DNA from: Chloroflexota bacterium
GTDB lineage: Bacteria; Chloroflexota; Anaerolineae; Anaerolineales; VGOW01
Direction: 5' to 3'
Assembly (NCBI GenBank): GCA_016197225.1
Contig: JACPWC010000048.1
Span: forward strand, 1-64,000
Length of the DNA: 64,000 nt
The position numbers and the translations under genes were made by a program. A model generated the notes under the pieces. It searched no databases. It had not been told where the DNA came from and worked only from the letters and a program-made list of their open reading frames with translations. Positions 42,999 to 52,183 of the stretch are shown here, one piece after another (the stretch's first letter is position 1; every line of letters begins with the position of its first letter).

Positions 42999-43832
42999 TT
43001 AATTGAACGAATCGCGAGTCGTCAGCCGGTGGGCCAGCAGAATGGGAATGGCGGTGAGGCTGACGACCAACAGGGCCACGACGTTGGTCACGGGCCGGTC
43101 GCGCGGCCTCACCAGTTGGCTGAAAATCCAGATAGGCAGGGTGGCTTGTTGCCCGGCGGTGAAGGTGGTGACAATGACTTCGTCGAACGACAGGGCGAAG
43201 GCCAGCATGCCCCCGGCCAGCAGGGCGGTGGCAATGGTGGGCAGAAGAATGTAGCGGAAGGTTTGGAAGGTGTTGGCTCCCAGGTCCATCGAGGCCTCGA
43301 TTTGCGAAAAGCCGGTGCGGCGCAGGCGGGCGATGACGTTGTTGTAGACAGTGACGATGCAAAAGGTGGCGTGGCCGACCACGATGGTGAAATAGCTGAA
43401 GGGAATGTCCATCAGGCTCAGGGCCGAGCGCAGGGCAATGCCGGTGACGATGCCCGGCAAGGCAATGGGCAGGATGACCAGAAACGAGATGGTTTCGCGG
43501 CCAAAGAATTTACTGCGGTGGACGGCCAGGGCCGTGAGGCTCCCCATCACCAGGGCCAGGCCGGTGGCCGAGGCCGCCACCTGAAACGAGAGCGAGAGCG
43601 CCTTCCAAAGCTCGGTGTCGCAATTCAGGAAGGAGGTGCATCCGTCCATCAGCCGGGTCCAGGCCACGCCAAACCAGGCGGGGGTGAGGCCGGGTGGCGG
43701 AAAGCTGAAGGTAGTCTCGTCGGTGGTGAAGGCGTAGAGGGCGATGATGAGGATGGGGAAGTTCAGAAAGACCAGCGCCCCCACTGCGGCGGCTTTGAGG
43801 CCCCACGAAGCCGTGTTGAGTTTAGAGCGCAT
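42999..43832 (-). CDS. potC: spermidine/putrescine-type ABC permease (PotC-like)
   Basis: This is one of two permease subunits of a polyamine importer. It has six membrane helices in 277 residues, and the EAA cytoplasmic loop that contacts the ATPase is seen in [20 protein letters not shown] near residue 185. ATG 43832 is chosen; it overlaps the preceding permease gene by 11 bases, and the longer frame would need a TTG start. It is the last gene of the potDABC-ordered operon. The specific polyamine cannot be decided. Confidence 0.88.
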   Translation of the reverse strand: MRSKLNTASWGLKAAAVGALVFLNFPILIIALYAFTTDETTFSFPPPGLTPAWFGVAWTRLMDGCTSFLNCDTELWKALSLSFQVAASATGLALVMGSLTALAVHRSKFFGRETISFLVILPIALPGIVTGIALRSALSLMDIPFSYFTIVVGHATFCIVTVYNNVIARLRRTGFSQIEASMDLGANTFQTFRYILLPTIATALLAGGMLAFALSFDEVIVTTFTAGQQATLPIWIFSQLVRPRDRPVTNVVALLVVSLTAIPILLAHRLTTRDSFN

Positions 43833-44757
43833 CGAAGGCCCCCAGCTTTCTGGCAATGACGAGATAGATGCCCATGATGACCATTGGAATGACGGTGAAG
43901 GCGGCGGCCAGCGGAATGTTGCCCGCTGTTCCTTGTTGTACTAACACCACCTGGCCGATAAAGTAACTGGAGTTGCCGATTGCGCCTGGGATGATAAAGT
44001 CGCCCAGGGTGAGCGAAAAGGTGAAGATGGAACCGGCGACCACCCCCGGAAAGGCTAGGGGCAGAATCACGGTGCGGAAGGTTTCGCCGGGCCGCGCCCC
44101 CAGGTCTCCCGCCGCCTCGATCAACGACTTTGGCACGCGCTCCAGCGCGGCCTGGATGGGCAGGATCATGTAAGGAAGCCAGACGTAGACGAAGACCAGA
44201 AACATGCCCAGGGCCGACACCGACAGGGACGGGCCGCCGATGACGGGCAGACCGAGCACCCAGTCCAGCGCCCCCTGCAGGCCCACTTGGGTGACGAGCC
44301 AGCTAATGATCCCTTCTTTAGCCAAAATCAGCTTCCAGGCATAAACCCGGATGAGGTAGCTCGACCACAACGGAAGCAGGACGGCCAGGTAGAGGAAGGC
44401 TTTGGTTTGCCCGGTTGCGTAGCGGGCTATGTAGTAGGCTAGCGGGAAGGCGATGATCGCCGCGGCGACGGTCACAGTGGCGGCCATGCCGGCGGTGCGC
44501 AGGGTGACATCGAAGTTGGCCGGGGTGAATAATTCGGCGTAGGTGGCAAGCGTGAACTCGCGGATGACGAGGCCGGTGAAGCCGTCGAGGTGATAGAAAC
44601 TTTGGACGACGAGGGCGAAGAGCGAGCCGAGATAGACCACGCCCAGCCAGACTAAAGGCGGCGCTAATAAAAAGATGAGGGATAAGACAGGGCGGCGGTA
44701 GAAAAAGGTAGAAAGTTGCCGCCAGAGATCGTTTTGAGATGCGGGAGTCGTTGCCAT
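43822..44757 (-). CDS. potB: spermidine/putrescine-type ABC permease (PotB-like)
   Basis: The 311-residue membrane subunit of the polyamine importer has six predicted helices, and the EAA loop is [24 protein letters not shown] near residue 215. The frame runs 19 codons further upstream, but those codons lie within the intergenic repeat, so ATG 44757 is used. It overlaps PotC and follows PotA after an 80-base repeat-filled gap. Confidence 0.88.
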   Translation of the reverse strand: MATTPASQNDLWRQLSTFFYRRPVLSLIFLLAPPLVWLGVVYLGSLFALVVQSFYHLDGFTGLVIREFTLATYAELFTPANFDVTLRTAGMAATVTVAAAIIAFPLAYYIARYATGQTKAFLYLAVLLPLWSSYLIRVYAWKLILAKEGIISWLVTQVGLQGALDWVLGLPVIGGPSLSVSALGMFLVFVYVWLPYMILPIQAALERVPKSLIEAAGDLGARPGETFRTVILPLAFPGVVAGSIFTFSLTLGDFIIPGAIGNSSYFIGQVVLVQQGTAGNIPLAAAFTVIPMVIMGIYLVIARKLGAFDAL

Positions 44758-44760
44758 GAG

Positions 44761-44855
44761 TTTAGAAGCTGGAAGTTGGATGTTGGAAGTTGGACGCCGG
44801 ATGCTGATTTCCAACCTCTAATCTCCAATCTCCAATTCTCTAATCTCTAATCTCC
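44761..44855. repeat. composite intergenic repeat between potA and potB
   Basis: GAAGTTGGATGTTGGAAGTTGG words are followed by TCTAATCTCCAATCTCC words. The right end runs into the potA gene and encodes its last residues and stop. The same words occur in reverse at 37846-37880. Confidence 0.75.
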
Positions 44856-45898
44856 ACACTCACCGGCCGGTTGTGGGCACGCTCCCACACCAGCTTCACC
44901 GGGCGGCCACGGGCGGCCAGCACGTCCATCGAGGTCGCGTGCAGGTTCTGCTCAACGACCGTTAACTCACCACCACCCTCCATTTCAACCAGATAGCGGG
45001 TGTGCATTCCCAGATACACAACATCGCGAATGCGGCCCGGCGTGGCGCACTCATTCTCCGACGCCGTCGCATTCACGTCACGAATGTGAATCTTTTCTGG
45101 CCGGATGGAGAAGGTGCTGGCCGAGCCGGTGATGGCCCTGGCGGTTTGCCCGTTGATGAGGTTGGAGATGCCGACGAACCCGGCCACGAAGGCGGTGGCC
45201 GGCCGCTCATACACATCGGCGGGCGACCCGATTTGTTCGACTTTGCCGCGATTGAACACGGCCAGCCGGTCGCTCATCGTCAGGGCTTCTTCCTGATCGT
45301 GGGTGACAAAGACGAAGGTGACGCCGACTTGTTTTTGGATGGCCTTGAGTTCGATTTGCATTTGCTGGCGCAGTTTCAGGTCGAGCGCGCCGAGCGGCTC
45401 GTCGAGCAGGAGCACCCGGGGGTGGTTGATGAGGGCGCGGGCCAGGGCCACCCGCTGGCGCTGGCCGCCAGAAAGTTGCGAAGGCCGGCGTTTCGCCAGG
45501 CCGGGCAGTCGAACCAGTTCGAGCATTTCGTCCACCCGCCGCTCGCGCTCCGCTTTAGGCACATTTTTGATCATGAGGCCGTAAGCAACATTTTCGCCGA
45601 CGCTCATGTGCGGAAAGAGGGCGTAGTCCTGAAAGACGGTGTTCACGTCCCGCTCGTAAGGCGGCAGGTCGGTCACCTCCTGGCCGTGCAGTTCAACGCG
45701 GCCCGAAGTGGGCAGTTCAAAGCCGGCGATCAGGCGCAGGCAGGTGGTCTTGCCGGAGCCGGACGGGCCAAGCATGGAGAAAAATTCACCGTCGAGAATA
45801 TCGAGGTTGAGGCCGTCAACGGCGCGCACCTCGCCAAAATGGCGGCTGACGTTGATGAAACGGACGGCGGGAATGGAAGAAAGGTTTGAAACAGTCAC
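44840..45898 (-). CDS. potA: spermidine/putrescine-type ABC transporter ATPase (PotA-like)
   Basis: The 352-residue ATPase drives the polyamine importer. It has Walker [11 protein letters not shown] (about 40), the Q loop [10 protein letters not shown], the signature [15 protein letters not shown] (about 140), Walker [17 protein letters not shown] and the H loop VTHDQEE. The last 100 residues are the TOBE regulatory domain (IRPEKIHI). It starts with GTG. The final residues EIRD and the stop codon are encoded by the neighbouring repeat. A repeat also separates it from potD upstream. Confidence 0.93.
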   Translation of the reverse strand: MTVSNLSSIPAVRFINVSRHFGEVRAVDGLNLDILDGEFFSMLGPSGSGKTTCLRLIAGFELPTSGRVELHGQEVTDLPPYERDVNTVFQDYALFPHMSVGENVAYGLMIKNVPKAERERRVDEMLELVRLPGLAKRRPSQLSGGQRQRVALARALINHPRVLLLDEPLGALDLKLRQQMQIELKAIQKQVGVTFVFVTHDQEEALTMSDRLAVFNRGKVEQIGSPADVYERPATAFVAGFVGISNLINGQTARAITGSASTFSIRPEKIHIRDVNATASENECATPGRIRDVVYLGMHTRYLVEMEGGGELTVVEQNLHATSMDVLAARGRPVKLVWERAHNRPVSVEIRD

Positions 45899-45900
45899 AC

Positions 45901-45963
45901 GGAGTTGGACGAAGGACGATAGACGAAGGACGGATATAGACTTTCGTCCATCGTCTATCGTCG
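45901..45963. repeat. intergenic inverted repeat (GACGATAGACGA family)
   Basis: GACGATAGACGA on the left is matched by TCGTCTATCGTC on the right, with an ACGAAGGACGGATATAGACTTTCGTCC centre broken across both arms. It lies between potD and potA and may lower expression of the downstream genes relative to the binding protein. Confidence 0.7.
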
Positions 45964-45974
45964 GTGGTCGTGGG

Positions 45975-47252
45975 TTAGCGTCCGCCGATCACGGCCACGT
46001 AGCTGGTGACCCATTCGTAATACGGCACGCAGTCTTGTTTGCCGTCACCGCAGTCGGTGGTGGGCGTCTTCCAGAAGTTGATCTTGCTGAAGTTCTCGAA
46101 GCCGTTGGTGGCGCAGCCGGCGTCGGTCAGCAATTCGTTGCCGGCGCAGGCGGCGGGCACTGCCGGCACCGAACCAAACCAGGCGGCCAGGTCGCCTTGC
46201 AGTTTGGGGTTGAGCGAATGCTCCAGCCACTTGTAGGCGCAATTGGGATGGGGGGCATCCACGTGCATCATAGTCGTGTCGGCCCAGCCGGTAGCGCCCT
46301 CTTCGGGGACGATGCTGGCGACCGGCACGTTGCTGAACTGCAGGAAGTTAACCTGGAAGGGCCAGGAACTGGAGGCGGCCACCCCTTCGTTGGTGAAATC
46401 ATCCATTTGGATGAAGGCATCGTGCCAGTAGCGGCCTACCAGTTCTCGCTGTTGCCGCAAGAGATTAAGGGCGGCGTTGAACTGATCGCGGTTGAGGGCA
46501 TACGGGTCTTTGATGCCAAGCTCGGGGTTGTGGGCCATCAGGTACATCGCGGCGTCGGCCACGTAAATCGGGCCGTCGTAGGCCTGGACACGGCCTTTGT
46601 TCGACTCGCCGTCGGGCAGTGTCGTCTCCTCAAAGACCACGTTCCAACTGGTGGGCGGCTGCTCGCCAAAGACTTCGGTGTTGTACATGAGCACGTTCGG
46701 CCCCCACTGGTAAGGCACGCCGTAGTGCTTGCCGTCTACCGTGTGCCAGGGCGCGTTTTGCAGGCGCTCGTCCACCGTGCCCCAACTTGGGATGAGATCA
46801 ATGTTGATCTCTTGCACCCGCCCGCCGGCGATCAGGCGGTTGCTGGCGTCGCCCGAAGCGGTGACGAGGTCGAAGCCGCCTTCGTTCATCAGAGCCACCA
46901 TTTCGTCCGAGGTGCCGGCGGTCTTGACGTTGACTTTGCATCCGGTATCGGCCTCGAAGCCGGTCACCCAGTCATAGGCCGGGTCGGTCGAGCCATTTTC
47001 AATATAGCCGGCCCAGGCCACGATTGACACTTCGCCTTCGCCGTCGCCAATCGTCTGCAATGGCCCGCCGGCTTCCACGACCGGTTCGGGAGTGGCGGTG
47101 ATGATCACTTCCTGCACCACCGTCTCTCCCTGCACTTCCACCACGCGGGTGACTTCCACAGTTTCCGGGGTGGGCGTCGGGCCGCAGGCGGCCAGCAACA
47201 GGCTGACCATTGCCAACCCGGCCAATACTTTATGAATCAATTTGGTGTTCAC
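45975..47252 (-). CDS. potD: polyamine-binding lipoprotein (PotD-like)
   Basis: This is the extracytoplasmic binding protein of the polyamine importer. A lipoprotein signal ends in LLLAACGP with the acylated Cys at residue 23. A Thr/Pro/Glu/Val linker is followed by the binding protein fold ([15 protein letters not shown] near 73; [18 protein letters not shown] near 130; [14 protein letters not shown] near 177; [15 protein letters not shown] near 335). Asp/Glu and aromatic residues for binding amines are plausible but not assignable. It is the first gene of the operon, with a short 24-base TCC-rich leader containing GGAGGAG as ribosome-binding site. Confidence 0.92.
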   Translation of the reverse strand: MNTKLIHKVLAGLAMVSLLLAACGPTPTPETVEVTRVVEVQGETVVQEVIITATPEPVVEAGGPLQTIGDGEGEVSIVAWAGYIENGSTDPAYDWVTGFEADTGCKVNVKTAGTSDEMVALMNEGGFDLVTASGDASNRLIAGGRVQEINIDLIPSWGTVDERLQNAPWHTVDGKHYGVPYQWGPNVLMYNTEVFGEQPPTSWNVVFEETTLPDGESNKGRVQAYDGPIYVADAAMYLMAHNPELGIKDPYALNRDQFNAALNLLRQQRELVGRYWHDAFIQMDDFTNEGVAASSSWPFQVNFLQFSNVPVASIVPEEGATGWADTTMMHVDAPHPNCAYKWLEHSLNPKLQGDLAAWFGSVPAVPAACAGNELLTDAGCATNGFENFSKINFWKTPTTDCGDGKQDCVPYYEWVTSYVAVIGGR

Positions 47253-47489
47253 TGCTTGCTCCTCCTAAGGGTGTAGATAAAATGTGACATCCGACTTGCC
47301 GTTTGGGTGAGCGTTGCGCAGGAAATCTTGGCCGTATCACCTGCCTTTCGTTTTCGCTTGGTATAAATTAGATGAGGATGAGAACAAGTATAGTGATTTT
47401 ACTAGTAGAGTCAACGAGTTGTCGGACAACGCAATTTTCTATCATTCCATCCGAATCTGGATACAATGGCCTTATTCTCAGGAGGTTCT

Positions 47490-47882
47490 ATGCCCGACTT
47501 TTTACTGGTTCTTCATTCCCTCGTGCGCTGGCTGATCCTGATCGCGGCCCTGGCCGCCGTGATCCGGTTCCTCGCGGGCTGGCGGCGGGCGGCCCGGTTC
47601 GACCGGCTGGACAACGGGTTAGCCGCCGTCTTCAGTGGAATGATGGATTTGCAAGTCGCCCTGGGCCTGATTTACATGTTCTGGACGGGGTTTGCCGGGG
47701 CCGGCTTTGCGCCCTACCGAATCCAGCACGCCATCACCATGATTTTTGCCGCCATTGCCGCCCACCTGCCCTCGCGCTGGAAAAAGGAGATCGACACAAT
47801 CCGTTATCGGAACAGCCTGTTTGCCGTTCTGGGCGCAATTGTCATCATCATTGTCGGGCTGGCGCCGTTATCTCAAAGGTAG
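47490..47882 (+). CDS. small four-helix membrane protein
   Basis: The 130-residue protein has four hydrophobic helices, starting DFLLVLHSLVRWLILIAALAA, with Arg-rich loops (GWRRAARFDR; SRWKKEIDT). It resembles a conserved integral membrane family with an N-terminal LHSxxRW phrase. The function is unknown. ATG 47490 has AGGAGG seven bases upstream and is preferred to an earlier in-frame ATG at 47466. The 237-base gap before it, after potD, shows no gene. Confidence 0.7.
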   Translation: MPDFLLVLHSLVRWLILIAALAAVIRFLAGWRRAARFDRLDNGLAAVFSGMMDLQVALGLIYMFWTGFAGAGFAPYRIQHAITMIFAAIAAHLPSRWKKEIDTIRYRNSLFAVLGAIVIIIVGLAPLSQR

Positions 47883-47939
47883 TTGCTGAATGAACAAAGA
47901 TTGCTCATGAAATACTTATCGGCGTAGGCCAAACGTCAT

Positions 47940-47968
47940 TTGACACCTGGGGTCACTTTGTTTATACT
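47940..47968 (+). promoter_or_regulatory. consensus sigma70 promoter upstream of the SWIM gene
   Basis: TTGACA (47940-47945) and TATACT (47963-47968) are separated by 17 bases. This is the best promoter in the window. Confidence 0.82.
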
Positions 47969-48000
47969 GCAAACTGTCAAAGGAGCCAAGGAAAAAGCCT

Positions 48001-48042
48001 ATGCCCGGAGATAAAGCCTCACTGGAGTTTGCTGCAACCTAA
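48001..48042 (+). CDS. possible 13-residue leader peptide
   Basis: ATG 48001 opens a 13-codon frame, MPGDKASLEFAAT, with AAGGA about seven bases upstream. Its stop codon is inside the left arm of a terminator. Short ORF, promoter and terminator are arranged like a transcription attenuator. There is no run of one regulatory codon, so the signal would not be a simple amino-acid shortage. The peptide may also be fortuitous. Confidence 0.4.
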   Translation: MPGDKASLEFAAT

Positions 48043-48077
48043 AAGCACGCGGGAGTTCTGTATCCGCGTGCTTTTTT
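48041..48077 (+). terminator. intrinsic terminator between leader ORF and SWIM gene
   Basis: AAAAGCACGCGG (48041-48052) and its complement (48064-48075) flank an 11-base loop and are followed by T residues. It lies after a strong promoter and 43 bases before the SWIM gene. Confidence 0.85.
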
Positions 48078-48119
48078 GTTTCTATCCCACCTCACACTTT
48101 ACGGAAGGAGAAAATTCAC

Positions 48120-48368
48120 ATGATGGACAATCGGATCGCTAAAATTGAGAAGGCCAAACGCTATGCTGAGGAGCGCCACCGCTTTCGCTTCGAAAGTTTT
48201 TCAGTAAAGTTCCACGGCGACAACAACGACCACGCCGTGAGTTTCGATAATGGGAAATGGCATTGCGACTGCGAGTACTTTTTGATGCACAATTGTTGCA
48301 GCCACACAATGGCCCTTGAACGTTTGCTCGACAAAATGTTGCCTGAACTGGTGGCTGAAGCCGCCTAA
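48120..48368 (+). CDS. SWIM-type zinc-finger small protein
   Basis: The 82-residue protein has a SWIM zinc-binding pattern, WHCDCEYFLMHNCCSHTMAL, in its second half: Cys-x-Cys, then about eight residues, then Cys-x-His. A helical basic N-terminus (AKIEKAKRYAEERHRFRF) precedes it. SWIM domains bind DNA or proteins. GGAAGGAG precedes the first of two adjacent ATG codons. No partner is evident beside it. Confidence 0.75.
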   Translation: MMDNRIAKIEKAKRYAEERHRFRFESFSVKFHGDNNDHAVSFDNGKWHCDCEYFLMHNCCSHTMALERLLDKMLPELVAEAA

Positions 48369-48390
48369 AAACTGAATACAACCATCAGAC

Positions 48391-48424
48391 CGGGCGGGGT
48401 TCCACAACCTCGCCCGTTTTGTTT
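48391..48424 (+). terminator. terminator after the SWIM gene
   Basis: CGGGCGGGG pairs with CCTCGCCCG (one G-T pair) around an 8-base loop, followed by TTTTGTTT. Confidence 0.8.
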
Positions 48425-48434
48425 AATCGTGGAG

Positions 48435-48440
48435 TATAAT
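48435..48440 (+). promoter_or_regulatory. -10 box upstream of the flippase-like pseudogene
   Basis: A perfect TATAAT lies 52 bases before ATG 48492, with no clear -35. Confidence 0.4.
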
Positions 48441-48451
48441 CTCTTCATCCT

Positions 48452-48474
48452 GCGGGGCTTGGCCCCGCTTTTTT
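48452..48474 (+). terminator. terminator hairpin in the leader of the flippase-like pseudogene
   Basis: GCGGGGC and its complement enclose three bases and are followed by six T residues. It lies between the TATAAT box and the ATG, a place where it would reduce expression of that gene. Confidence 0.65.
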
Positions 48475-48491
48475 GCGCGTGGTAACTTTCA

Positions 48492-49372
48492 ATGAAACGT
48501 TGGCAATTCTTCCTCGGGCTGGCCGTCAGCGCCGTTTTTGTCTGGATTGCGCTTCAGGGCATTGACCTGAGCCAGGCCTGGGCCGCCCTGCAGAGCGCGA
48601 ACTACTGGTGGCTCGTTCCAGCCATTGTCGTGTACTTCCTGGCCGTGTGGGCGCGAACCTGGCGCTGGCACTACCTTCTGCGCCCGCTCAAGCACATCTC
48701 ACTCCGCGCCATGTTCCCCGTCGTCGTCGTCGGCTACATGGGCAACAACATCTACCCGGCCCGCATCGGCGAGCTTTTGCGGGCCTACATCCTCAAGCGC
48801 AAAGAAGACGTGCCGGTCAGCGCCAGCCTGGCCACCGTCGTCATCGAGCGCGTGTTCGACGGCGTGGTCATGTTGGGCTTCGTCATCTTCAACCTGCCGG
48901 CCCTGGCCGCCGTCTCCGGCGACTCGGGCTATGTGGGCAGTATCCAGCAATGGTCGTCAGCTTTTGGACTGGCCTGGAATCGCTTCGCTCGCCAGTCAAC
49001 ATCTTCATGGTCTTTGCCACCTCGGTCGTCATCTGGCTGTTGGAAACGGTGAAATACTGGTTTGTCATGCACGCCTTCAGCTTCAGCGTTCCCTTCTTCA
49101 CCCTCATGCTCATGAACGGCATCGTCAACCTGGCCACCACGATTCCGTCTGCGCCCGGCTACGTGGGTACATTCGATGCGCCGGGCATCGCCGTGCTTTC
49201 GGCTTATGGCGTGCCGCGCGACATTGCCGCCAGTTACACCATCGTCCTGCACGCCGCTCTCTGGCTCCCCATCACCGCGCTGGGGCTGTATTACTTTGGC
49301 AAAGAGAGCTTGTCGTGGAGCAATCTGGAAACAGAACTGGCCGAGGTGAGAGAGGCCAAAGAAGGGGTTTGA
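48492..49372 (+). pseudogene. lysylphosphatidylglycerol-synthase-TM/UPF0104-like membrane protein, frameshifted
   Basis: The first frame (48492 to about 48960) gives MKRWQFFLGLAVSAVFVWIA and the conserved GYMGNNIYPARIGELLRAYIL and VVIERVFDGVVMLGFVIF. The remaining part continues in another frame from about 48965: GLESLRSPVNIFMVFATSVV, TTIPSAPGYVGTFDAPGIAV and LHAALWLPITALG, all expected of one protein of this family. The combined product is only about 293 residues, shorter than the usual 310-340, and the segment just before GLESLRSP is missing. A deletion of some tens of codons that also changed the frame fits best. The protein would otherwise have seven or more helices and act in lipid or polyprenol-sugar transfer. 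Assembly error cannot be excluded. Confidence 0.78.
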
Positions 49373-49462
49373 AAGCCGCCTGTTTTGAGGTGTGAAGTTG
49401 TCGGAGCAAGTTCGTAGTCAACTTTTGCCTCCTTATTTTGTTTATCTTATCAGGAGGCTGCG

Positions 49463-50074
49463 ATGAAGACACTTTACATGGATTGGTCAGGCGACCCCGG
49501 TTTCAAATTCAATCGAGGTTCGTCCAAGTTTCTTGCTTTTGCCTGTCTTGCTACTACTGCCGGTTTTGCGGAACCTTTGAAAAAGCTTCGCGATGACTAT
49601 AGGCTTGGCAGCAATTTCTATTTCCACTTCAAGAACGCTTCAGAACTGATCAAGCCCGCCTTTTTTTCTTTGCTGGCTCAAACAGATATTACGGCTGTTG
49701 CGTTGCGAGTTGACAAACCTGCTCTTGGGCAGGATTGGCGCAAAATGCGGGGCGACGACCTGGTAGCGCACTTCGTCGCCGAAACTGTTGCCGAAATGCC
49801 TGCCGAGTCGATTGATAACGCGGTCTTGCTCATTGACGGAAGTCGAGACGAAGTTGCTCTGCAGCAAAGAATACGAATTGCCGTATCAGACAAATTGCGA
49901 CGCGTTGGCTCAACCCTGCTCAAAGATATCCGGGTGAGGCCAGCGCGTGAAGAAGACGGCCTGCAAGTAGCCGATATGCTGGCAGGCGCGACGGCAAGCG
50001 AGCACATTGGCGACAATGCCCTCCTTGGCTACTTGCACGACAAGGCTAAACTGATAGACTTCACGGGGAAATAA
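49463..50074 (+). CDS. DUF3800 domain protein
   Basis: The 203-residue protein starts TLYMDWSGDPGFKF, has VLLIDGSRDEVALQQRI near residue 118 and RPAREEDGLQVADMLAGA near 160, which are the acidic residues and the terminal LQ-x-AD signature of DUF3800, an RNase-H-like family often carried by mobile or defence-related DNA. GGAGG precedes the ATG. No partner protein is adjacent. Function is unknown. Confidence 0.8.
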   Translation: MKTLYMDWSGDPGFKFNRGSSKFLAFACLATTAGFAEPLKKLRDDYRLGSNFYFHFKNASELIKPAFFSLLAQTDITAVALRVDKPALGQDWRKMRGDDLVAHFVAETVAEMPAESIDNAVLLIDGSRDEVALQQRIRIAVSDKLRRVGSTLLKDIRVRPAREEDGLQVADMLAGATASEHIGDNALLGYLHDKAKLIDFTGK

Positions 50075-50227
50075 AACCGCCCCGGCTAGTTGGGGATGCT
50101 TTTATTCAGGCTCCTAGCACCTGAAACCCAACCCGCGCCCATCTGTCGGGCACGACTTCACCGGGGGGAACTTGCAAAGCAAGCTTACAAGGCTGATTAT
50201 AAGCCTGCTCAGAGAGATGCGTCAATC

Positions 50228-51538
50228 ATGAAAATCGCTATCGTCGGCGCTGGCCCGGCCGGGCTGGCCGCCGCCTACGACCTCACCAAAGCCAGGCACA
50301 ACGTCACTCTCTTTGAGGGCGCGCCCAACGTCGGCGGCCTCGCCGCCGGGTTCAAAGCCTCACACTGGGAATGGTCGCTCGAAAAGTTCTACCATCACTG
50401 GTTTCAATCAGACAAAAGCATCCTCGGCCTGATTGACGAATTGGGCTGGCGCGACCAAGTCGTCTTTCCGCGCCCGTACACCGTCATTTACTACGACGGC
50501 AAATTCCACCCCTTCGACTCGATGTTCACCAACATGCCGCTGTTTCTCCTGCGGCACTTTTCAATTCCCGACGTGATCCGCTTCGGCCTGGCTGGCGCTT
50601 ACCTGCGTTTCTCGCCCTGGTGGCAACCGCTGGAAAAAGTGACCGCCGACGAGTGGACACGCCGCTGGTTCGGCGAAAACGTCTACAAGCTTTTATGGCG
50701 GCCCCTGTTGGTAAGCAAATTTGGCGAAGAAAACCTGAAGGTGGTGAACATGGCCTGGCTGTGGGCGCGCCTGCACAGCCGCACCACTCGCCTCGGCACC
50801 TTCATCGGCGGATTTCAAGCGTTTTTAGATAAGCTCGCCGAAGTGGTGAAGAAGCAGGGCGCGCAAATCTGGTTGAACAGCCAAGTGACGGGAATCAAGA
50901 AAAGCGCTGACGGCGGCTTCAACGTAGAAACCGTCTCTGCCGGGGCAACGTTTGACCTGGTCATCTCCACTTCATCGCCGGCGGCCATGGCCCGGCTTGC
51001 CCCTGACCTGACTAGCGAATATGCCCAGAAACTGCTCAACCTGAAATCAATGGGCGCGGTAGTGATGGTGCTGTCGCTCACGCGGCGGCTCACCAAGTAT
51101 TACTGGCACAACATCCCCAAAGAAGCCGGTTTCCCATTTTTGGCGCTGGTGGAGCACACTAACTACATCGGCCCCACTCATTACGGCGGCGACAACCTTG
51201 TTTATTGCGGCGATTACCTCGACTCCGACCACGAGTATTTCCGCCTGGCGGACAATGAACTGCTGGAGCGGTTCCTGCCCGCCCTCAAACGCTTCAATCC
51301 TAACTTTGATCGCAGTTGGATCAAAAGTTTCTGGGTTTGGAAAACGCCGTACGCTCAGCCCGTGCCGCCGGTCAATCACTCGCAAAACATCCCGGCGATT
51401 CGTACGCCGCTCAAAGGCCTGTATTTTGCCAGCATGAGTCAGGTCTACCCCTGGGATCGCGGCACGAACTTCGCCGTCGAAATCGGGCGGAACGTAGCGA
51501 AAATGGTGATCGAAGATTACGGGCCGGGGAACAAGTGA
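50228..51538 (+). CDS. FAD-dependent amine-oxidase-like oxidoreductase
   Basis: The protein begins with an FAD Rossmann motif, KIAIVGAGPAGLAAAYDL, and GAPNVGGLAAGF at the second strand. It resembles the protoporphyrinogen oxidase / phytoene-desaturase superfamily; the C-terminal FAD motif is GLYFASMSQVYPWDRGTNFAVEIG. The open frame continues upstream to 50090 but the additional 46 residues look non-coding, so ATG 50228 is used. The 436-residue protein has characteristic segments EWSLEKFYHHWFQSD and WRPLLVSKFGEEN seen in sugar-lipid-linked members. Its substrate is not known. Confidence 0.82.
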   Translation: MKIAIVGAGPAGLAAAYDLTKARHNVTLFEGAPNVGGLAAGFKASHWEWSLEKFYHHWFQSDKSILGLIDELGWRDQVVFPRPYTVIYYDGKFHPFDSMFTNMPLFLLRHFSIPDVIRFGLAGAYLRFSPWWQPLEKVTADEWTRRWFGENVYKLLWRPLLVSKFGEENLKVVNMAWLWARLHSRTTRLGTFIGGFQAFLDKLAEVVKKQGAQIWLNSQVTGIKKSADGGFNVETVSAGATFDLVISTSSPAAMARLAPDLTSEYAQKLLNLKSMGAVVMVLSLTRRLTKYYWHNIPKEAGFPFLALVEHTNYIGPTHYGGDNLVYCGDYLDSDHEYFRLADNELLERFLPALKRFNPNFDRSWIKSFWVWKTPYAQPVPPVNHSQNIPAIRTPLKGLYFASMSQVYPWDRGTNFAVEIGRNVAKMVIEDYGPGNK

Positions 51539-51621
51539 CGGCTTCACCAGAAACTTTGTGTTTAGGTGACAGTCGCACTGTCGCCCGCAGTGCAACTGCG
51601 GGCAAATCAAAGACTGGAATC

Positions 51622-51651
51622 AAAAACGCCCCGAAATTTCGGGGCGTTTTT
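51622..51651. terminator. bidirectional intrinsic terminator
   Basis: A perfect 15-bp palindrome, AAAAACGCCCCGAAA and its complement, gives A and T runs on both sides. It lies between the FAD oxidoreductase gene and the convergent HU gene. Confidence 0.92.
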
Positions 51652-51657
51652 GCTGAG

Positions 51658-51960
51658 TTAGGCGATTGCGTCTTTGAGGGCCTTGATGGGGCGGGCCTTC
51701 ACTGCAGTTGTGGCTGGTTTAGCCTTGATTGTGATGGGTTGCTTGGTGAATGGATTGACGCCTGGTCGCTCGGGTTGAGCGGGCTTGTGTACTGCCGTGA
51801 GTTTGACCAGGCCGGGCAGGGTCATTTCGCCCGAGCTTTTGAGTTCGCTGGTCGCAATCGTGGAGATTGCCTCAAGTACAGCATTCACCTGCTTTTTCTC
51901 AAGCCCGGCTTTTTCGGCCAGCGCCGCCACAAATTCGGATTTATTCATTCCTTTTGCCAT
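51658..51960 (-). CDS. HU/IHF family DNA-binding protein
   Basis: The 100-residue protein has the HU fold: KSEFVAALAEKAGLEKKQV at the N-terminus, LPGLVKLTAVHKPAQPERPGV through the beta-arm and NPFTKQPITI, then a basic C-terminal helix. HU bends and coats DNA without strong sequence preference. AAAGGAG lies eight bases before the first ATG. It is monocistronic. The arm sequence is Pro-rich but otherwise ordinary. Confidence 0.93.
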   Translation of the reverse strand: MAKGMNKSEFVAALAEKAGLEKKQVNAVLEAISTIATSELKSSGEMTLPGLVKLTAVHKPAQPERPGVNPFTKQPITIKAKPATTAVKARPIKALKDAIA

Positions 51961-52183
51961 TGTTGTGCTCCTTTGTTGAAAGTGGTTCGGATACGAAAGT
52001 GGCCGAAACTATACTCTAAAATGCGGGAATGCGCTAGCGGGGGGGCATTTTGTAGGCCGGATGTTCTAGGGGCGAAAACAGCGGGTTTTTGCATTAAAGG
52101 GAGCGCACTCAGCTAAATTCGCCAAATCCGTGTTATCTTTCTTGCGAGCCGAAAGCGCTCAACTCGCTTCAGGAGATAACCCG

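Noticed and set aside
45708..47027. 439-codon open frame on the plus strand
   Set aside because: It lies opposite potD and potA, both unmistakable, and shows the composition of an antisense shadow.
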